From positions 1 to 64,000 of the forward strand of contig JBEKWN010000006.1 of assembly GCA_049513055.1 (NCBI GenBank): a stretch of DNA of 64,000 nt, read 5' to 3'. The notes under the pieces are model-generated. The model saw only the letters and a program-made list of their open reading frames with translations. It had not been told where the DNA came from and did no database searches. The translations under genes were made by a program, and so were the position numbers. Position 1 is the stretch's first letter. Every line of letters starts with the position of its first letter. The DNA comes from UBA1163 sp049513055 (lineage in GTDB: Bacteria; Desulfobacterota; BSN033; UBA1163). This document shows, one piece after another, positions 1-6,916 of the stretch.

Positions 1-69
1 CCGTCCGATACACACTGTGTCCTGATACTCGTGTCTCCATGCATACATTATACCCTATCGCCGCCGCTC

Positions 70-801
70 TCATTCACCCACGGGCAAGCCCGTGGAACTC
101 TGCCCTACGGGCCGATTAGAAGCTATTTCTGGTTGAGGAGCAGGAGGGGTATTAAGTTTCCAAATTACTATTGCAGCGATTACCACAATCAAACCGATTG
201 CCAAACCTATAGTGGCCTTCTGCCATTGTCTGGGTTTAATCTTTTTCTCGCCGATTACTTTACCAGCTGCCTCGGGCTCCATTAGGACTTGATATACCCG
301 AACTGGTTTTGCGATGTTCTTAACAGCCTGTTCTCCAAGATACTGATATCCAAGAGATAATTTATTCTCCACCTGATCATAAGCAGTTCCAGAGATACAG
401 ATGCCTCCTGCTTCGGATAGACTCTCCAATCTTGCTGCGATATTGACCCCGTCTCCCAAGATCTGCTCTCCATCCTCGATCACATCCCCCAGGTTGACAC
501 CGATCCGAAATTCCATCTTTCGATTTTCAGGAAGATCAGCATTTCGAGTTTTCAGTTCCTTCTGAATCTCGACCGCACACTCAACCGCATCCACTACACT
601 GCCAAACTCAGCCAGCACATTATCTCCTGGAGCATCAACTACTCTACCACGGTGCTGTTGGATGAGGTTTGTCATGACTTCTTTGTAAGCATTAAGGGTT
701 CGGACGGTGCCCTTCTCATCTTCCCCCATGAGACGGCTGTAACCTTTCACATCCGCACTGAGGATGGCAGCGAGTTTGCGTTTAACTTCTTGTGTGGTCA
801 T
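70..801 (-). CDS. Class III adenylate/guanylate cyclase domain protein, C-terminally short
   Basis: The first ~175 residues form a class III nucleotide cyclase homology domain: SADVKGYSRLM carries the first metal-binding Asp, GDNVLAEFGS follows, and LGDGVNIAARLESL lies in the second half. A single membrane segment (IGLAIGLIVVIAAIVIW) follows near residue 205, so the cyclase domain is cytoplasmic and N-terminal. Family members of this layout usually continue after the membrane helix into several hundred residues of TPR or TolB-like repeats. Here the frame ends about 30 residues later, inside a perfect palindrome, so the tail looks lost. I start at the second Met because GGGGGA lies 5-6 bases upstream; a Met 12 bases earlier is possible. 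The product is presumably cAMP or a signalling remnant. Confidence 0.8.
   Translation of the reverse strand: MTTQEVKRKLAAILSADVKGYSRLMGEDEKGTVRTLNAYKEVMTNLIQQHRGRVVDAPGDNVLAEFGSVVDAVECAVEIQKELKTRNADLPENRKMEFRIGVNLGDVIEDGEQILGDGVNIAARLESLSEAGGICISGTAYDQVENKLSLGYQYLGEQAVKNIAKPVRVYQVLMEPEAAGKVIGEKKIKPRQWQKATIGLAIGLIVVIAAIVIWKLNTPPAPQPEIASNRPVGQSSTGLPVGE
78..95. repeat. Perfect palindrome at the 3' end of the cyclase gene
   Basis: CCACGGGC-AA-GCCCGTGG is a perfect 8-bp stem with a 2-base loop. It encodes the last codons of the cyclase ORF just before the stop. It has no T tract, so it reads as a mobile palindromic (REP-like) element rather than a terminator. Confidence 0.6.
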
Positions 802-888
802 GGAATCCCCCAAAGGTCAGTTGGGAGGTTGGTAAAACCCTATATTTGGTAAGAGTCTACTAATTTGGGAAGGAAACATCAACAAGAA

Positions 889-1012
889 TTATTGATTAGC
901 ACTTGAAAGGTTGTATGGTGGGATAAAAATGCAAAAACAACATTTCAGGAAGAAATCACCATCACACTTGACAATGTCCGTATAGTCAAATCCTGACTTC
1001 CACAACTAAATC
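889..1012 (+). repeat. Diverged dispersed repeat, copy 1
   Basis: This segment resembles 13300-13423. Both begin near TTATTGATTA, share CAGGAAG in the middle and end with a related block: ACTTGACAATGTCCGTA here, ACTTGACAGTGTCTGTA there, followed by TCAAAYYCYGACTTYCACA. I see no ORF in it. It may be the remnant of a small mobile element. The alignment was made by eye. Confidence 0.45.
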
Positions 1013-1323
1013 AATGAAAGGCTGTCGGCTATTGCAAGGCCGGTCTGGGTAGGATACAGGTGGCCATCCTGGATTGAGATAAATCCTTCTTCTTCGAGTT
1101 TGTCCAATATTTCCTTTTTTTCCGTTAAGAGATCGTAGTGATAATGGTTCTCAAAATCCTGGAGGGAAACTCCTTTTTTCGTCCGGAGACCGAGGTAAAG
1201 CGCCTCCAGTCGTAGTTGCTCCATCGTCAGAATTTCTGTCTCTTCAATCGGAAGATTCCCCGCGTTGATGGCAGCAAGGTATTGATCAAGGGAAGGATGG
1301 TTCCACCAGTAAAGGCGAGAGGG
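1006..1323 (-). pseudogene. HemW-like C-terminal fragment
   Basis: The minus-strand frame reads RLYWWNHPSLDQYLAAINAG, then LRLEALYLGLRTKKGV, and ends GHLYPTQTGLAIADSLS. This is the C-terminal part of the HemN/HemW radical SAM family (heme chaperone, formerly oxygen-independent coproporphyrinogen oxidase-like). About 105 codons remain and an in-frame TGA sits directly upstream at 1324-1326. The radical SAM core with its CxxxCxxC motif is absent. The break coincides with GGGTCAGGTC, after which a DUF3795-like remnant begins on the opposite strand. The internal Met at 1224 is unlikely to be a functional start because the family is never this short. Confidence 0.75.
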
Positions 1324-1368
1324 TCAGGTCTTGCAATATAACAGTATGGGAGAGCAGGTTTGAAAGAG

Positions 1369-1476
1369 ATGGTTGCGTTTTGTGGGTTAGATTGCTATGA
1401 GTGTGGAGCCTTTTTGGCAACAAAGGAGAGGGATGGAGACCTGGTGTCAGATCGTTATTATTGGATTAAGTGGTAA
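1369..1476 (+). pseudogene. DUF3795-like N-terminal remnant, copy 1
   Basis: ATG at 1369 opens a 35-codon frame beginning MVAFCGLDCYECGAFLATKE. That is the cysteine-rich start typical of DUF3795 proteins (CGLxCxxCxAxxAT); full-length members run to well over 100 residues. It stops at 1474-1476, inside the 3' end of the opposing antitoxin gene, so two broken ends meet here. The DNA from 1331 onward matches 2105 onward, with the same 38-base distance from TTGCAA to the ATG, so both copies descend from one duplicated gene start. Confidence 0.65.
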
Positions 1477-1682
1477 GGAATCCCTTCTTCCAGTGCTTTT
1501 TTCTGAATTTCTTCCAAATCTTTGCTTGCAATTCGAATATTAATCCTCTTATCTTTTCTTATGGTTGCTTGGGCAATTTTCTGATAATGATTGATCTCTG
1601 TTTTTAAATTCTTGACTGATTTCCATTCCCCTTTTTCATAGGAATCAAGTAGGTTCTTTTCTTCTTTCGTCATCCTTGGCAT
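1458..1682 (-). CDS. BrnA/CopG-like antitoxin, C-terminally shortened
   Basis: This small basic protein has a ribbon-helix-helix-type core (RINIRIASKDLEEIQKKALE) and follows the toxin-like gene with a one-base gap. Antitoxins of this group usually continue after the GIPY motif with about ten more residues (LISSxLHKY-type ending). Here the frame ends after GIPYHLIQ, exactly where the opposite strand carries a truncated DUF3795 gene, so the last helix has probably been cut by a rearrangement. I chose the Met at 1682 because AGAGGAG sits about 9 bases upstream; the Met at 1691 touches that ribosome-binding site. It is expected to bind the toxin and repress the operon, if still functional. Confidence 0.7.
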   Translation of the reverse strand: MPRMTKEEKNLLDSYEKGEWKSVKNLKTEINHYQKIAQATIRKDKRINIRIASKDLEEIQKKALEEGIPYHLIQ

Positions 1683-1683
1683 T

Positions 1684-1962
1684 TTAATCATCTCCTCTCA
1701 AATAGTGTTTTGTTGCCTTACGGCTTGGAATAATGGTTTTTAAAATGATTTCATTTTCCTTCTCAACAAATGGGACCAGATAGACATAATCCTCGACTTG
1801 GATTACAAATATGAATTGGTTTGGATATTTTTTCTTATTCGGGTGTTCCAGAATGTCAAGAACTTGTCCCCTTTCAATATAAAAGACAATCTCTTCAAAG
1901 GATATATTTCGCTCAGCCTTGAGTTTTTCATTTTTCTCAGGATCCCATGAGAAATACTTCAT
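1684..1962 (-). CDS. BrnT-like toxin
   Basis: About 92 residues starting MKYFSWDPEKNEKLK. The pattern W-D-x-x-K-N-x-x-L-x-x-ERNISFEE, a central LDILEHPNKK and a C-terminal ...IIPSRKATKHYL match the BrnT family of RelE-like RNase toxins, with toxin upstream of antitoxin. A start 39 bases earlier (MLTIGTQ...) is open, but the homologous region begins at MKYFSWD. No clear Shine-Dalgarno precedes 1962, and a TTGACA box lies about 30 bases upstream, so the transcript may be nearly leaderless. The shortened partner antitoxin makes it uncertain whether the toxin is still neutralised or active. Confidence 0.75.
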   Translation of the reverse strand: MKYFSWDPEKNEKLKAERNISFEEIVFYIERGQVLDILEHPNKKKYPNQFIFVIQVEDYVYLVPFVEKENEIILKTIIPSRKATKHYLRGDD

Positions 1963-1969
1963 ATTTAGA

Positions 1970-1998
1970 TGAGTATCACATTGTGTGCCTATTGTCAA
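1970..1998 (-). promoter_or_regulatory. Possible promoter of the toxin-antitoxin pair
   Basis: On the minus strand a perfect TTGACA (1993-1998) lies 15-17 bases before a weak -10 region (GATACT or TACTCA) ending at 1970. The toxin start at 1962 would be at or very near the transcript 5' end. The -10 match is poor, so this is tentative. Confidence 0.3.
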
Positions 1999-2142
1999 CA
2001 CGGAAACCTAGAAAAAACTAGAAAAAACTATATTGAAATGGGAACGAATTTGGATGTAGAATAAATAAGTTTAGATTATACTTTTGGAATTTCGAGCTTA
2101 GCTATTGCAACATGACAGCATAGGAGCTCAGATTTGAATGAG

Positions 2143-2196
2143 ATGATTGCGTTTTGTGGGTTGGGGTTTCATGAATGCGGGCCATTCTTAGGGTAA
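2143..2196 (+). pseudogene. DUF3795-like N-terminal remnant, copy 2
   Basis: The frame MIAFCGLGFHECGPFLG stops after 17 codons. It is the same gene start as the remnant at 1369 but more decayed: the first C-x-x-C position is lost (GLDC has become GLGF) and a stop follows FLG. Homology extends upstream to TTGCAA at 2105. It lies between the toxin-antitoxin pair and the DJ-1-like gene. Confidence 0.55.
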
Positions 2197-2204
2197 AAGG
2201 AATT

Positions 2205-2221
2205 GGGGTCATCCATAAAAA
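2205..2221 (+). repeat. 17-bp intergenic motif, copy 1
   Basis: GGGGTCATCCATAAAAA occurs here, identically at 3305-3321, and in degraded form at 4001-4018. This copy ends 19 bases before the DJ-1-like start codon. It is not a ribosome-binding site; a role as a remnant of a mobile repeat or as a regulatory site cannot be told apart here. Confidence 0.5.
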
Positions 2222-2240
2222 CTAAAGAAAGGAGTTAAAT

Positions 2241-2822
2241 ATGGCTGCGAAGAAGATTTTGATGATTGTTGGTGATTTTGTAGAGGATTATGAGGTGATG
2301 GTGCCTTTTCAGGCATTACTGATGGTCGGTCACACTGTCCATGCCGTTTGCCCTGGGAAAAAGGCTGGTGAAAGGGTTCGGACAGCAGTCCATGATTTTG
2401 AGGGAGATCAGACATACAGCGAGAAGCCTGGCCATAACTTTACACTGAACGCAACCTTTGATGAGGTCAAGCCGGAAACTTATGATGCCCTGGTAATCCC
2501 TGGCGGACGAGCGCCGGAATACATTCGCCTGAACGAGAAGGTGCTTGAGGCGGTCCGACACTTTGCCAAGGCGAATAAGCCTATTGCCGCCATTTGCCAT
2601 GGAGCGCAAGTCCTGGCGGCGGCGGGGGTGATTGCGGGCAAAGCGTGTTCAGCTTATCCAGCCGTAGGACCCGATGTGAAAACTGCGGGTGGCAAGTTCG
2701 TTGATATACCAGTGGATAAGGCTCATGTGGATGGCAACCTCGTCACCGCACCCGCCTGGCCAGCCCATCCTGAGTGGCTGGCGAAGTTCTTAAAAGTGTT
2801 GGGGACAAAGATTGAACCATAA
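2241..2822 (+). CDS. DJ-1/PfpI family protein
   Basis: 193 residues with the DJ-1/PfpI fold signature: LMIVGDFVED (conserved Glu15), VIPGGRAPEY, and the nucleophile elbow AAICHGAQVL with Cys119-His120. Members of this family are cysteine proteases, glyoxalases/deglycases or chaperones, and the subfamily cannot be chosen from motifs alone. No signal peptide is seen, so it should be cytoplasmic. The start is well supported by AAAGGAG 7 bases upstream. It stands alone between decayed genes and a lipoprotein gene that begins 64 bases later. Confidence 0.9.
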   Translation: MAAKKILMIVGDFVEDYEVMVPFQALLMVGHTVHAVCPGKKAGERVRTAVHDFEGDQTYSEKPGHNFTLNATFDEVKPETYDALVIPGGRAPEYIRLNEKVLEAVRHFAKANKPIAAICHGAQVLAAAGVIAGKACSAYPAVGPDVKTAGGKFVDIPVDKAHVDGNLVTAPAWPAHPEWLAKFLKVLGTKIEP

Positions 2823-2886
2823 GGGAGTTTTTCCCTTACGCCCTCGGCTGCTGGAAGAAACGTATCGAGCAGGGGAGAGAAAGAAG

Positions 2887-3213
2887 ATGAATCAGAGTAA
2901 CCCTCGATGGGTGATTTTTGCATTGTTTATTTTGATACTCACCACGGCTTTTGGATGTTCCTCTGACAAAGCATTCAAGTCTGGAATTACCTATACATGC
3001 GATGGAGGAAAGAGTTTCGTGGTAGAGCTTTACGAGAAGGTCGATATCGCTTTCCTTAAAATAGACGGGAAGAGGTTTTACCTGCCTCGTGTACCTTCTG
3101 CATCAAGGACGAAGTATAGTGAGGGAAATGTAACGCTTTGGATAGAAGGAGAAAAGGCCTCCGTCGAGATTGAGGGTAAAACCGAATTCAAGAACTGTTC
3201 GGTAAAACCTTAA
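2887..3213 (+). CDS. MliC-like lysozyme-inhibitor lipoprotein
   Basis: The start MNQSNPRW leads into a hydrophobic signal segment ending TTAFGC, a plausible lipoprotein cleavage site with Cys24. The mature part begins YTCDGGKSF, followed by LKIDGKRFYLPRVPSASR and Y77SEG, and ends with Cys104. That order (YxCxxG, PRVxSxS...Y, terminal Cys) is the MliC family, periplasmic lipoproteins that block C-type lysozyme. The two mature cysteines could form the family disulfide. An open frame extends 75 bases upstream to 2812, overlapping the DJ-1-like gene, but it lacks a signal sequence start. The 3' end including the stop codon is tandemly duplicated. Confidence 0.75.
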   Translation: MNQSNPRWVIFALFILILTTAFGCSSDKAFKSGITYTCDGGKSFVVELYEKVDIAFLKIDGKRFYLPRVPSASRTKYSEGNVTLWIEGEKASVEIEGKTEFKNCSVKP

Positions 3214-3256
3214 ATAAAATTTGGAACTGTTCGGTAAAACCTTAAATAAAATTTGG
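3193..3256 (+). repeat. 32-bp perfect tandem duplication across a stop codon
   Basis: The unit 3193-3224 is repeated without change at 3225-3256. The first copy contains the last codons and stop of the MliC-like gene; the second copy is untranslated. Two identical units imply a recent duplication. Confidence 0.9.
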
Positions 3257-3304
3257 GTGCCAGGTTTTTAATCTTAATGATCAGCTTAAAATGGTGAAAT
3301 TTTC

Positions 3305-3321
3305 GGGGTCATCCATAAAAA
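3305..3321 (+). repeat. 17-bp intergenic motif, copy 2
   Basis: Identical to 2205-2221. It lies about 100 bases before the start of the next lipoprotein gene. Confidence 0.5.
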
Positions 3322-3419
3322 GATTGTCTTTCCAAAATGAGAAGTGTATCCTTTTTGAGATTGGGATGTTTCCTTATCTTTTTATTTTTATTCTAAAGGC
3401 TTGAGGAAAGGAGGAGATC

Positions 3420-3986
3420 ATGAAACGGTATCTCAAGAGTATTCCTTTAATTCTTTTTGTCTTAATGACTGGTTGCGCTGGCTCGAGCCAATATATGGTA
3501 AAGGCCACACCCACTGCAGCCTTCCCACCTGAAAAAGCCCTGGTTTATTTCATGCGACCGTCAGGCATGGCCTTTGCCGTTAATTTTCAAATATGGGATA
3601 GCGATCGTTTTGTTGGTTTGAGCCAGGCGAAGTCCTATTTTGCCTACGAATGTGACCCGGGTAAGCATCTATTTTTGGGATTTGCTGAAAACAAAGTAGG
3701 CGTTGAAGCGGATTTGGAAGCGGGGAAATCCTATTATATTGGCACAAATGTCAGGATGGGAGCATGGAAAGCCCGTATGGATTTTACACCCGTAACTCGA
3801 GGTTCCCAACTATGGGGTCAGGTGGAAGAGTATAAGAAAAACTTAAATTTTATTGCCATAAAAGAAGAGGAGAGGGCAAAGTGGGAAGCTGCAAAGAAAC
3901 AAGAGGCTCAAAGATTCATTGATTATTTTTTGACAGGAGAAGGAAAGTCACAAGTTTTAAGACTGAATAATGAAGATGGAAGGTAA
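3420..3986 (+). CDS. DUF2846-like lipoprotein
   Basis: 188 residues with an N-terminal signal and lipobox LMTGC (Cys19). The mature part starts after an Ala/Pro-rich linker with ALVYFMRPSGMAFA and contains VGLSQAKSYFAYECDPGKHLFLG and LEAGKSYYIG, the layout of the DUF2846 domain found in outer-membrane or periplasmic lipoproteins of unknown function. A charged helical C-terminus (KEEERAKWEAAKKQEAQRF) follows. AGGAGGAG is placed well before the ATG. No operon partner is evident. Confidence 0.8.
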   Translation: MKRYLKSIPLILFVLMTGCAGSSQYMVKATPTAAFPPEKALVYFMRPSGMAFAVNFQIWDSDRFVGLSQAKSYFAYECDPGKHLFLGFAENKVGVEADLEAGKSYYIGTNVRMGAWKARMDFTPVTRGSQLWGQVEEYKKNLNFIAIKEEERAKWEAAKKQEAQRFIDYFLTGEGKSQVLRLNNEDGR

Positions 3987-4000
3987 AGGTGGCAAATTGT

Positions 4001-4018
4001 GGGGTTATTCATAAAAAA
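4001..4018 (+). repeat. Degraded third copy of the 17-bp intergenic motif
   Basis: GGGGTTATTCATAAAAAA differs from the other two copies by two transitions. It lies just after the lipoprotein stop codon and before the 65-bp tandem duplication. Confidence 0.4.
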
Positions 4019-4070
4019 GTAGGGTTTTTGGTGATGGATATCATCGGGTTTCTTAAAAAAAAGGGAACAA

Positions 4071-4200
4071 AGTGGCCCTTTAAGCCAAAGACCCCGACCT
4101 CCGCCAGCTTTCCCGTCGGGCCATATAATTTAGACAGTGGCCCTTTAAGCCAAAGACCCCGACCTCCGCCAGCTTTCCCGTCGGGCCATATAATTTAGAC
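4071..4200 (+). repeat. 65-bp perfect tandem duplication
   Basis: The unit 4071-4135 is repeated exactly at 4136-4200. Each unit contains an inverted repeat (CCCGAC ... GTCGGG). The second unit ends directly at the ATG of the next ORF, so it has replaced or displaced that gene's natural 5' end. Confidence 0.9.
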
Positions 4201-4599
4201 ATGCAAATTGCCGGGCTAAGCGGATTGCGTGAGCTTTCAAAAATCGAATATAGAGCGGTTACGCGTCAATTTAAAGGAGAGAGGATCTACCATGCTTTAG
4301 ATGTTGATTTTTTAGATTACCATTGGAAACTCATGATAAGCGTCGTCAATGGTAAGGTCTATAAAATTGCGGCATACATAGAAACACAGGATAGGGATTT
4401 GGCTCACGTCGCTGCAATGACAACATTTTTATATTGTAAGGGACAAATAGGAGAACCAACCAAACAGCGAGGTGAAATGTTTATCTGGGATACGATTGAC
4501 GGCGATGTTGCACTTCAAACAACACAGATAAAAGAAGAATTTGGAATCAACTTATTTTTAACCTCTCATGCCGTTCGTCACTTCACCCGATTACGGTAA
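4201..4599 (+). CDS. Uncharacterised protein, probably 5'-truncated
   Basis: The 132-residue frame has credible protein-like composition (KLMISVVNGKVYKIAAYIE; FIWDTIDGDVALQTT), but I do not recognise a family. The beta-rich middle and single cysteine suggest a small soluble domain. The ATG abuts the 65-bp duplication and has no Shine-Dalgarno sequence. It is therefore either a gene that lost its start or an internal Met of an older, longer gene. Expression is doubtful. Confidence 0.35.
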   Translation: MQIAGLSGLRELSKIEYRAVTRQFKGERIYHALDVDFLDYHWKLMISVVNGKVYKIAAYIETQDRDLAHVAAMTTFLYCKGQIGEPTKQRGEMFIWDTIDGDVALQTTQIKEEFGINLFLTSHAVRHFTRLR

Positions 4600-4659
4600 A
4601 GGCCTTTAATTTGGAAGATTGGGGTCAGGCAATTGTAATAAGCTATTGATACGTTCGAC

Positions 4660-4699
4660 GGCGCCAAACCCCGATTTTAAAATCGGGGTTGAAAGCGCC
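4660..4699. repeat. Palindromic element in a 325-bp gene-free gap
   Basis: A perfect 24-bp palindrome (AACCCCGATTTT and its complement, 4667-4690) sits inside GGCGC/GCGCC outer arms. No T tract follows. The rest of 4600-4924 shows no gene; it contains GGGGTCAGGCAATTG at 4621, similar to the junction sequence near 1320, but nothing else I can name. Confidence 0.6.
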
Positions 4700-4924
4700 G
4701 CTCAGTATCAACCCTGAGCATACCCCAGGCTTCAGACCGGGGAGTCGAATGGGTTGATTTCGATTTATGGGACAGTAGGAAAGAAAGGGTATCAGATCTA
4801 CACAATTGATAAAATAAATTTTCTTCTAATAATTCATATTTTAAAATCTTGTCAAAATGTAGACCAGGCAATCAATCGATCTTTCATCTCCAATTTCATT
4901 TTTCCAAAGTAACGTCCACAAAGC

Positions 4925-6155
4925 CTATTCTTTGCCCATTCTTTTCAAAATTTCATTTCCAGCCAATATCCCGCTGATCGAAGCTTGCATCAATCCTCGC
5001 GTAATCCCAGCTCCATCACCGATCAAAAAGAGATTCTGTATGTCCGTTTCTAAGGCTGGTGAGATTTTTACCCGATTGGTATAGAACTTTACTTCCACCC
5101 CATAAAGGAGAGTATGCCTGGAAAAAATGCCGGGAGTTATTCGATCCAATGCCTCGAGCATCTCGATGATGCTCTTCAAATGTCGATAGGGAATGACAAA
5201 ACTGAGGTCACCTGGAGTGGCTGAAATCAGAGTAGGTTGAGTAATGCATCGATTGATCCGATCGGGTGTGGATCGCCTTCCATCGAGTAGATCTCCCAAT
5301 CTTTGAATGATCACTCCATTCCCAAGAAGATTAGCCAGTCTCGCAATATATTTACCATAGCCAATGGGGTCGTTGAAGGGTTCGGTAAAGGTGTTGGAAA
5401 CGAGTATGGCAAAATTGGTATTCTCAGTTCTTTTATTAGCGTAACTATGGCCATTGACTGTGACAATCTCATCAGCCAGGAGCTTCCACACGAACTCCTA
5501 TATCGACTGGACTTGGCATAGAAGGGATTCCCAAACGCTGTACTTCGTTCTTGATCCATTGAGCTCCCACACGGCCGGGACCACAAATCACATAGTCGGC
5601 GCTCACCTGGGTCCCATTCTCAAGCAATACCCCAAGGACCTTTCCATTCCGAACGAGAATCTCTTTCACTGGGGTATTAAAGAAGATGTCCACTTTTTTC
5701 TCCAAGGCATTTCGGATCTTCTTCAAGAGAGGCACGCAGTTTTCAGTTCCCAGATGTCTGATTTCCATGGGAATGAATTCTAATCCTGCCAGTTTCGCTT
5801 CCTGGTATAGGGCTTCAGTTTTATCAGAGGATTGACCGAAGACCTCTTTCGGGGCACCAAATGAGAGGTAGATCTCATCAGCTTTTCTGAGGAGATTCAC
5901 CAATTGGGGCTGGGGAATAAAGTCGCCTAAGAACCCGCCAACCCTTGGTGAAAGAGTCAGCTTACCATCACTGAAGGCACCTGCTCCTCCCCAGCCACAC
6001 AGGAGTTCCATTCCCCTCCCCCTTTTCCTCTCATGGATATCCTTTCCTCTCTCAAAAATCGCCATATCTTCCATGCCACCCTTCGACAAGGTGAGAGCGG
6101 CAAAAATGGCTGATGGACCGGCCCCAACAATCACCACTTGATATCGCTTTTTCAT
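4925..6155 (-). pseudogene. FAD-dependent oxidoreductase (COG2509-like), internal deletion and frameshift
   Basis: The N-terminal part (5472-6155) begins MKKRYQVVIVGAGPSAIFAA, a Rossmann FAD-binding motif, with CGWGGAGAFSDGKL further on, and ends VDIGVRVEAPG followed by a stop. The C-terminal part (4925-5491) in another frame continues with VTVNGHSYANKRTENTNFAI, QRLGDLLDGRRSTPDRI and a second FAD motif FLIGDGAGITRGL. In intact relatives about 50 residues separate GVRVEAP from the VNGHSYAN region; here they are nearly joined. A deletion near 5475-5490 thus removed that segment and shifted the frame. A functional protein is unlikely. Intact relatives are flavoproteins of poorly known substrate. 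Confidence 0.85.
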
Positions 6156-6399
6156 CGTTCCCTATTACCCATTCTCGCTTTGATTCCGTTATCCTCTTAT
6201 CCTTAAATTTTTACATGGCCAATCAGAGAATTTCAATAGAATTCTATTGATCACAACATACCACAAGAAGAGCTTAAAGTGTTATTCTTAATAAATTGAC
6301 GATATAGATGCCGGCGACATTGCCCCCGACCTAAGGATATAGGTTCAGATCCAAATCTTGAATCTTGACATTTGGTAGTCTAACCGAGAGGGTTAAAAG

Positions 6400-6669
6400 T
6401 TAGCAACAGCATTCGTCGGAGCAGTCAAAACACGATTCGTAACACGCACTGCAATCTTCGGAAGTTATTTCTTCGGAATCTCCATAGTCACAGTATCCTT
6501 CGCGAATGGCTGATCGTGCTTTATTGTAGAACTCCTTTGAAAATCTTTGGATGCCATGTATGGCGAGCACGTGTTGACCCAACTTGCTAAGTGTTTCCTC
6601 CTCGGTCTCACCACAGGCCAAAAAATCGCAATCTAAACCAATGTCTCTGCAATAAAGTTCTTTATCCAT
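6400..6669 (-). CDS. DUF1059-like protein with cysteine-rich tail
   Basis: 89 residues. The first 60 match the DUF1059 pattern (LYCRDIGLDCDFLACGETEEE, then HVLAIHGIQ). The last 20 are unusual: cysteines at about 73, 76, 80, 83, 87, 88 and 89, giving eleven cysteines in the whole protein. That spacing suggests metal or cluster binding. AAGGAG lies well upstream of the Met at 6669; an upstream Met at 6717 lacks a site. The protein is small, acidic and cytoplasmic, and has no clear operon partner. Confidence 0.75.
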   Translation of the reverse strand: MDKELYCRDIGLDCDFLACGETEEETLSKLGQHVLAIHGIQRFSKEFYNKARSAIREGYCDYGDSEEITSEDCSACYESCFDCSDECCC

Positions 6670-6916
6670 TTGAAGTCTCCTTGAAAATGTTGACTCGCTA
6701 AATTTCCTCCTCCACAACCTTTCAACTTAAATATAATTACTCTCTTTCAATTTGTAAAACCGCAAAGGGCATGGTGCATAGCGCATAGCGCAAAGTGTAA
6801 GGAACCTCTTAATAATTACATTGCAGATCGCCTGATCAATAATTATCTTTAAATCCAAAGGGTAAAAAGGCTTTTATAGACAAGAGTCAATTAAATTAAC
6901 GCTAAAGGAGGGTACC

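Noticed and set aside
31..285. Plus-strand open frame of 84 codons
   Set aside because: Antisense to the cyclase gene and composed of low-information residues; no start signal.
3989..4198. 69-codon frame across the 65-bp duplication
   Set aside because: It starts at GTG without a good site and its C-terminal half translates the tandem duplication in two different frames.
4071..4200. Possible CRISPR-like repeat
   Set aside because: Only two units, directly adjacent with no spacer, and no cas genes nearby.
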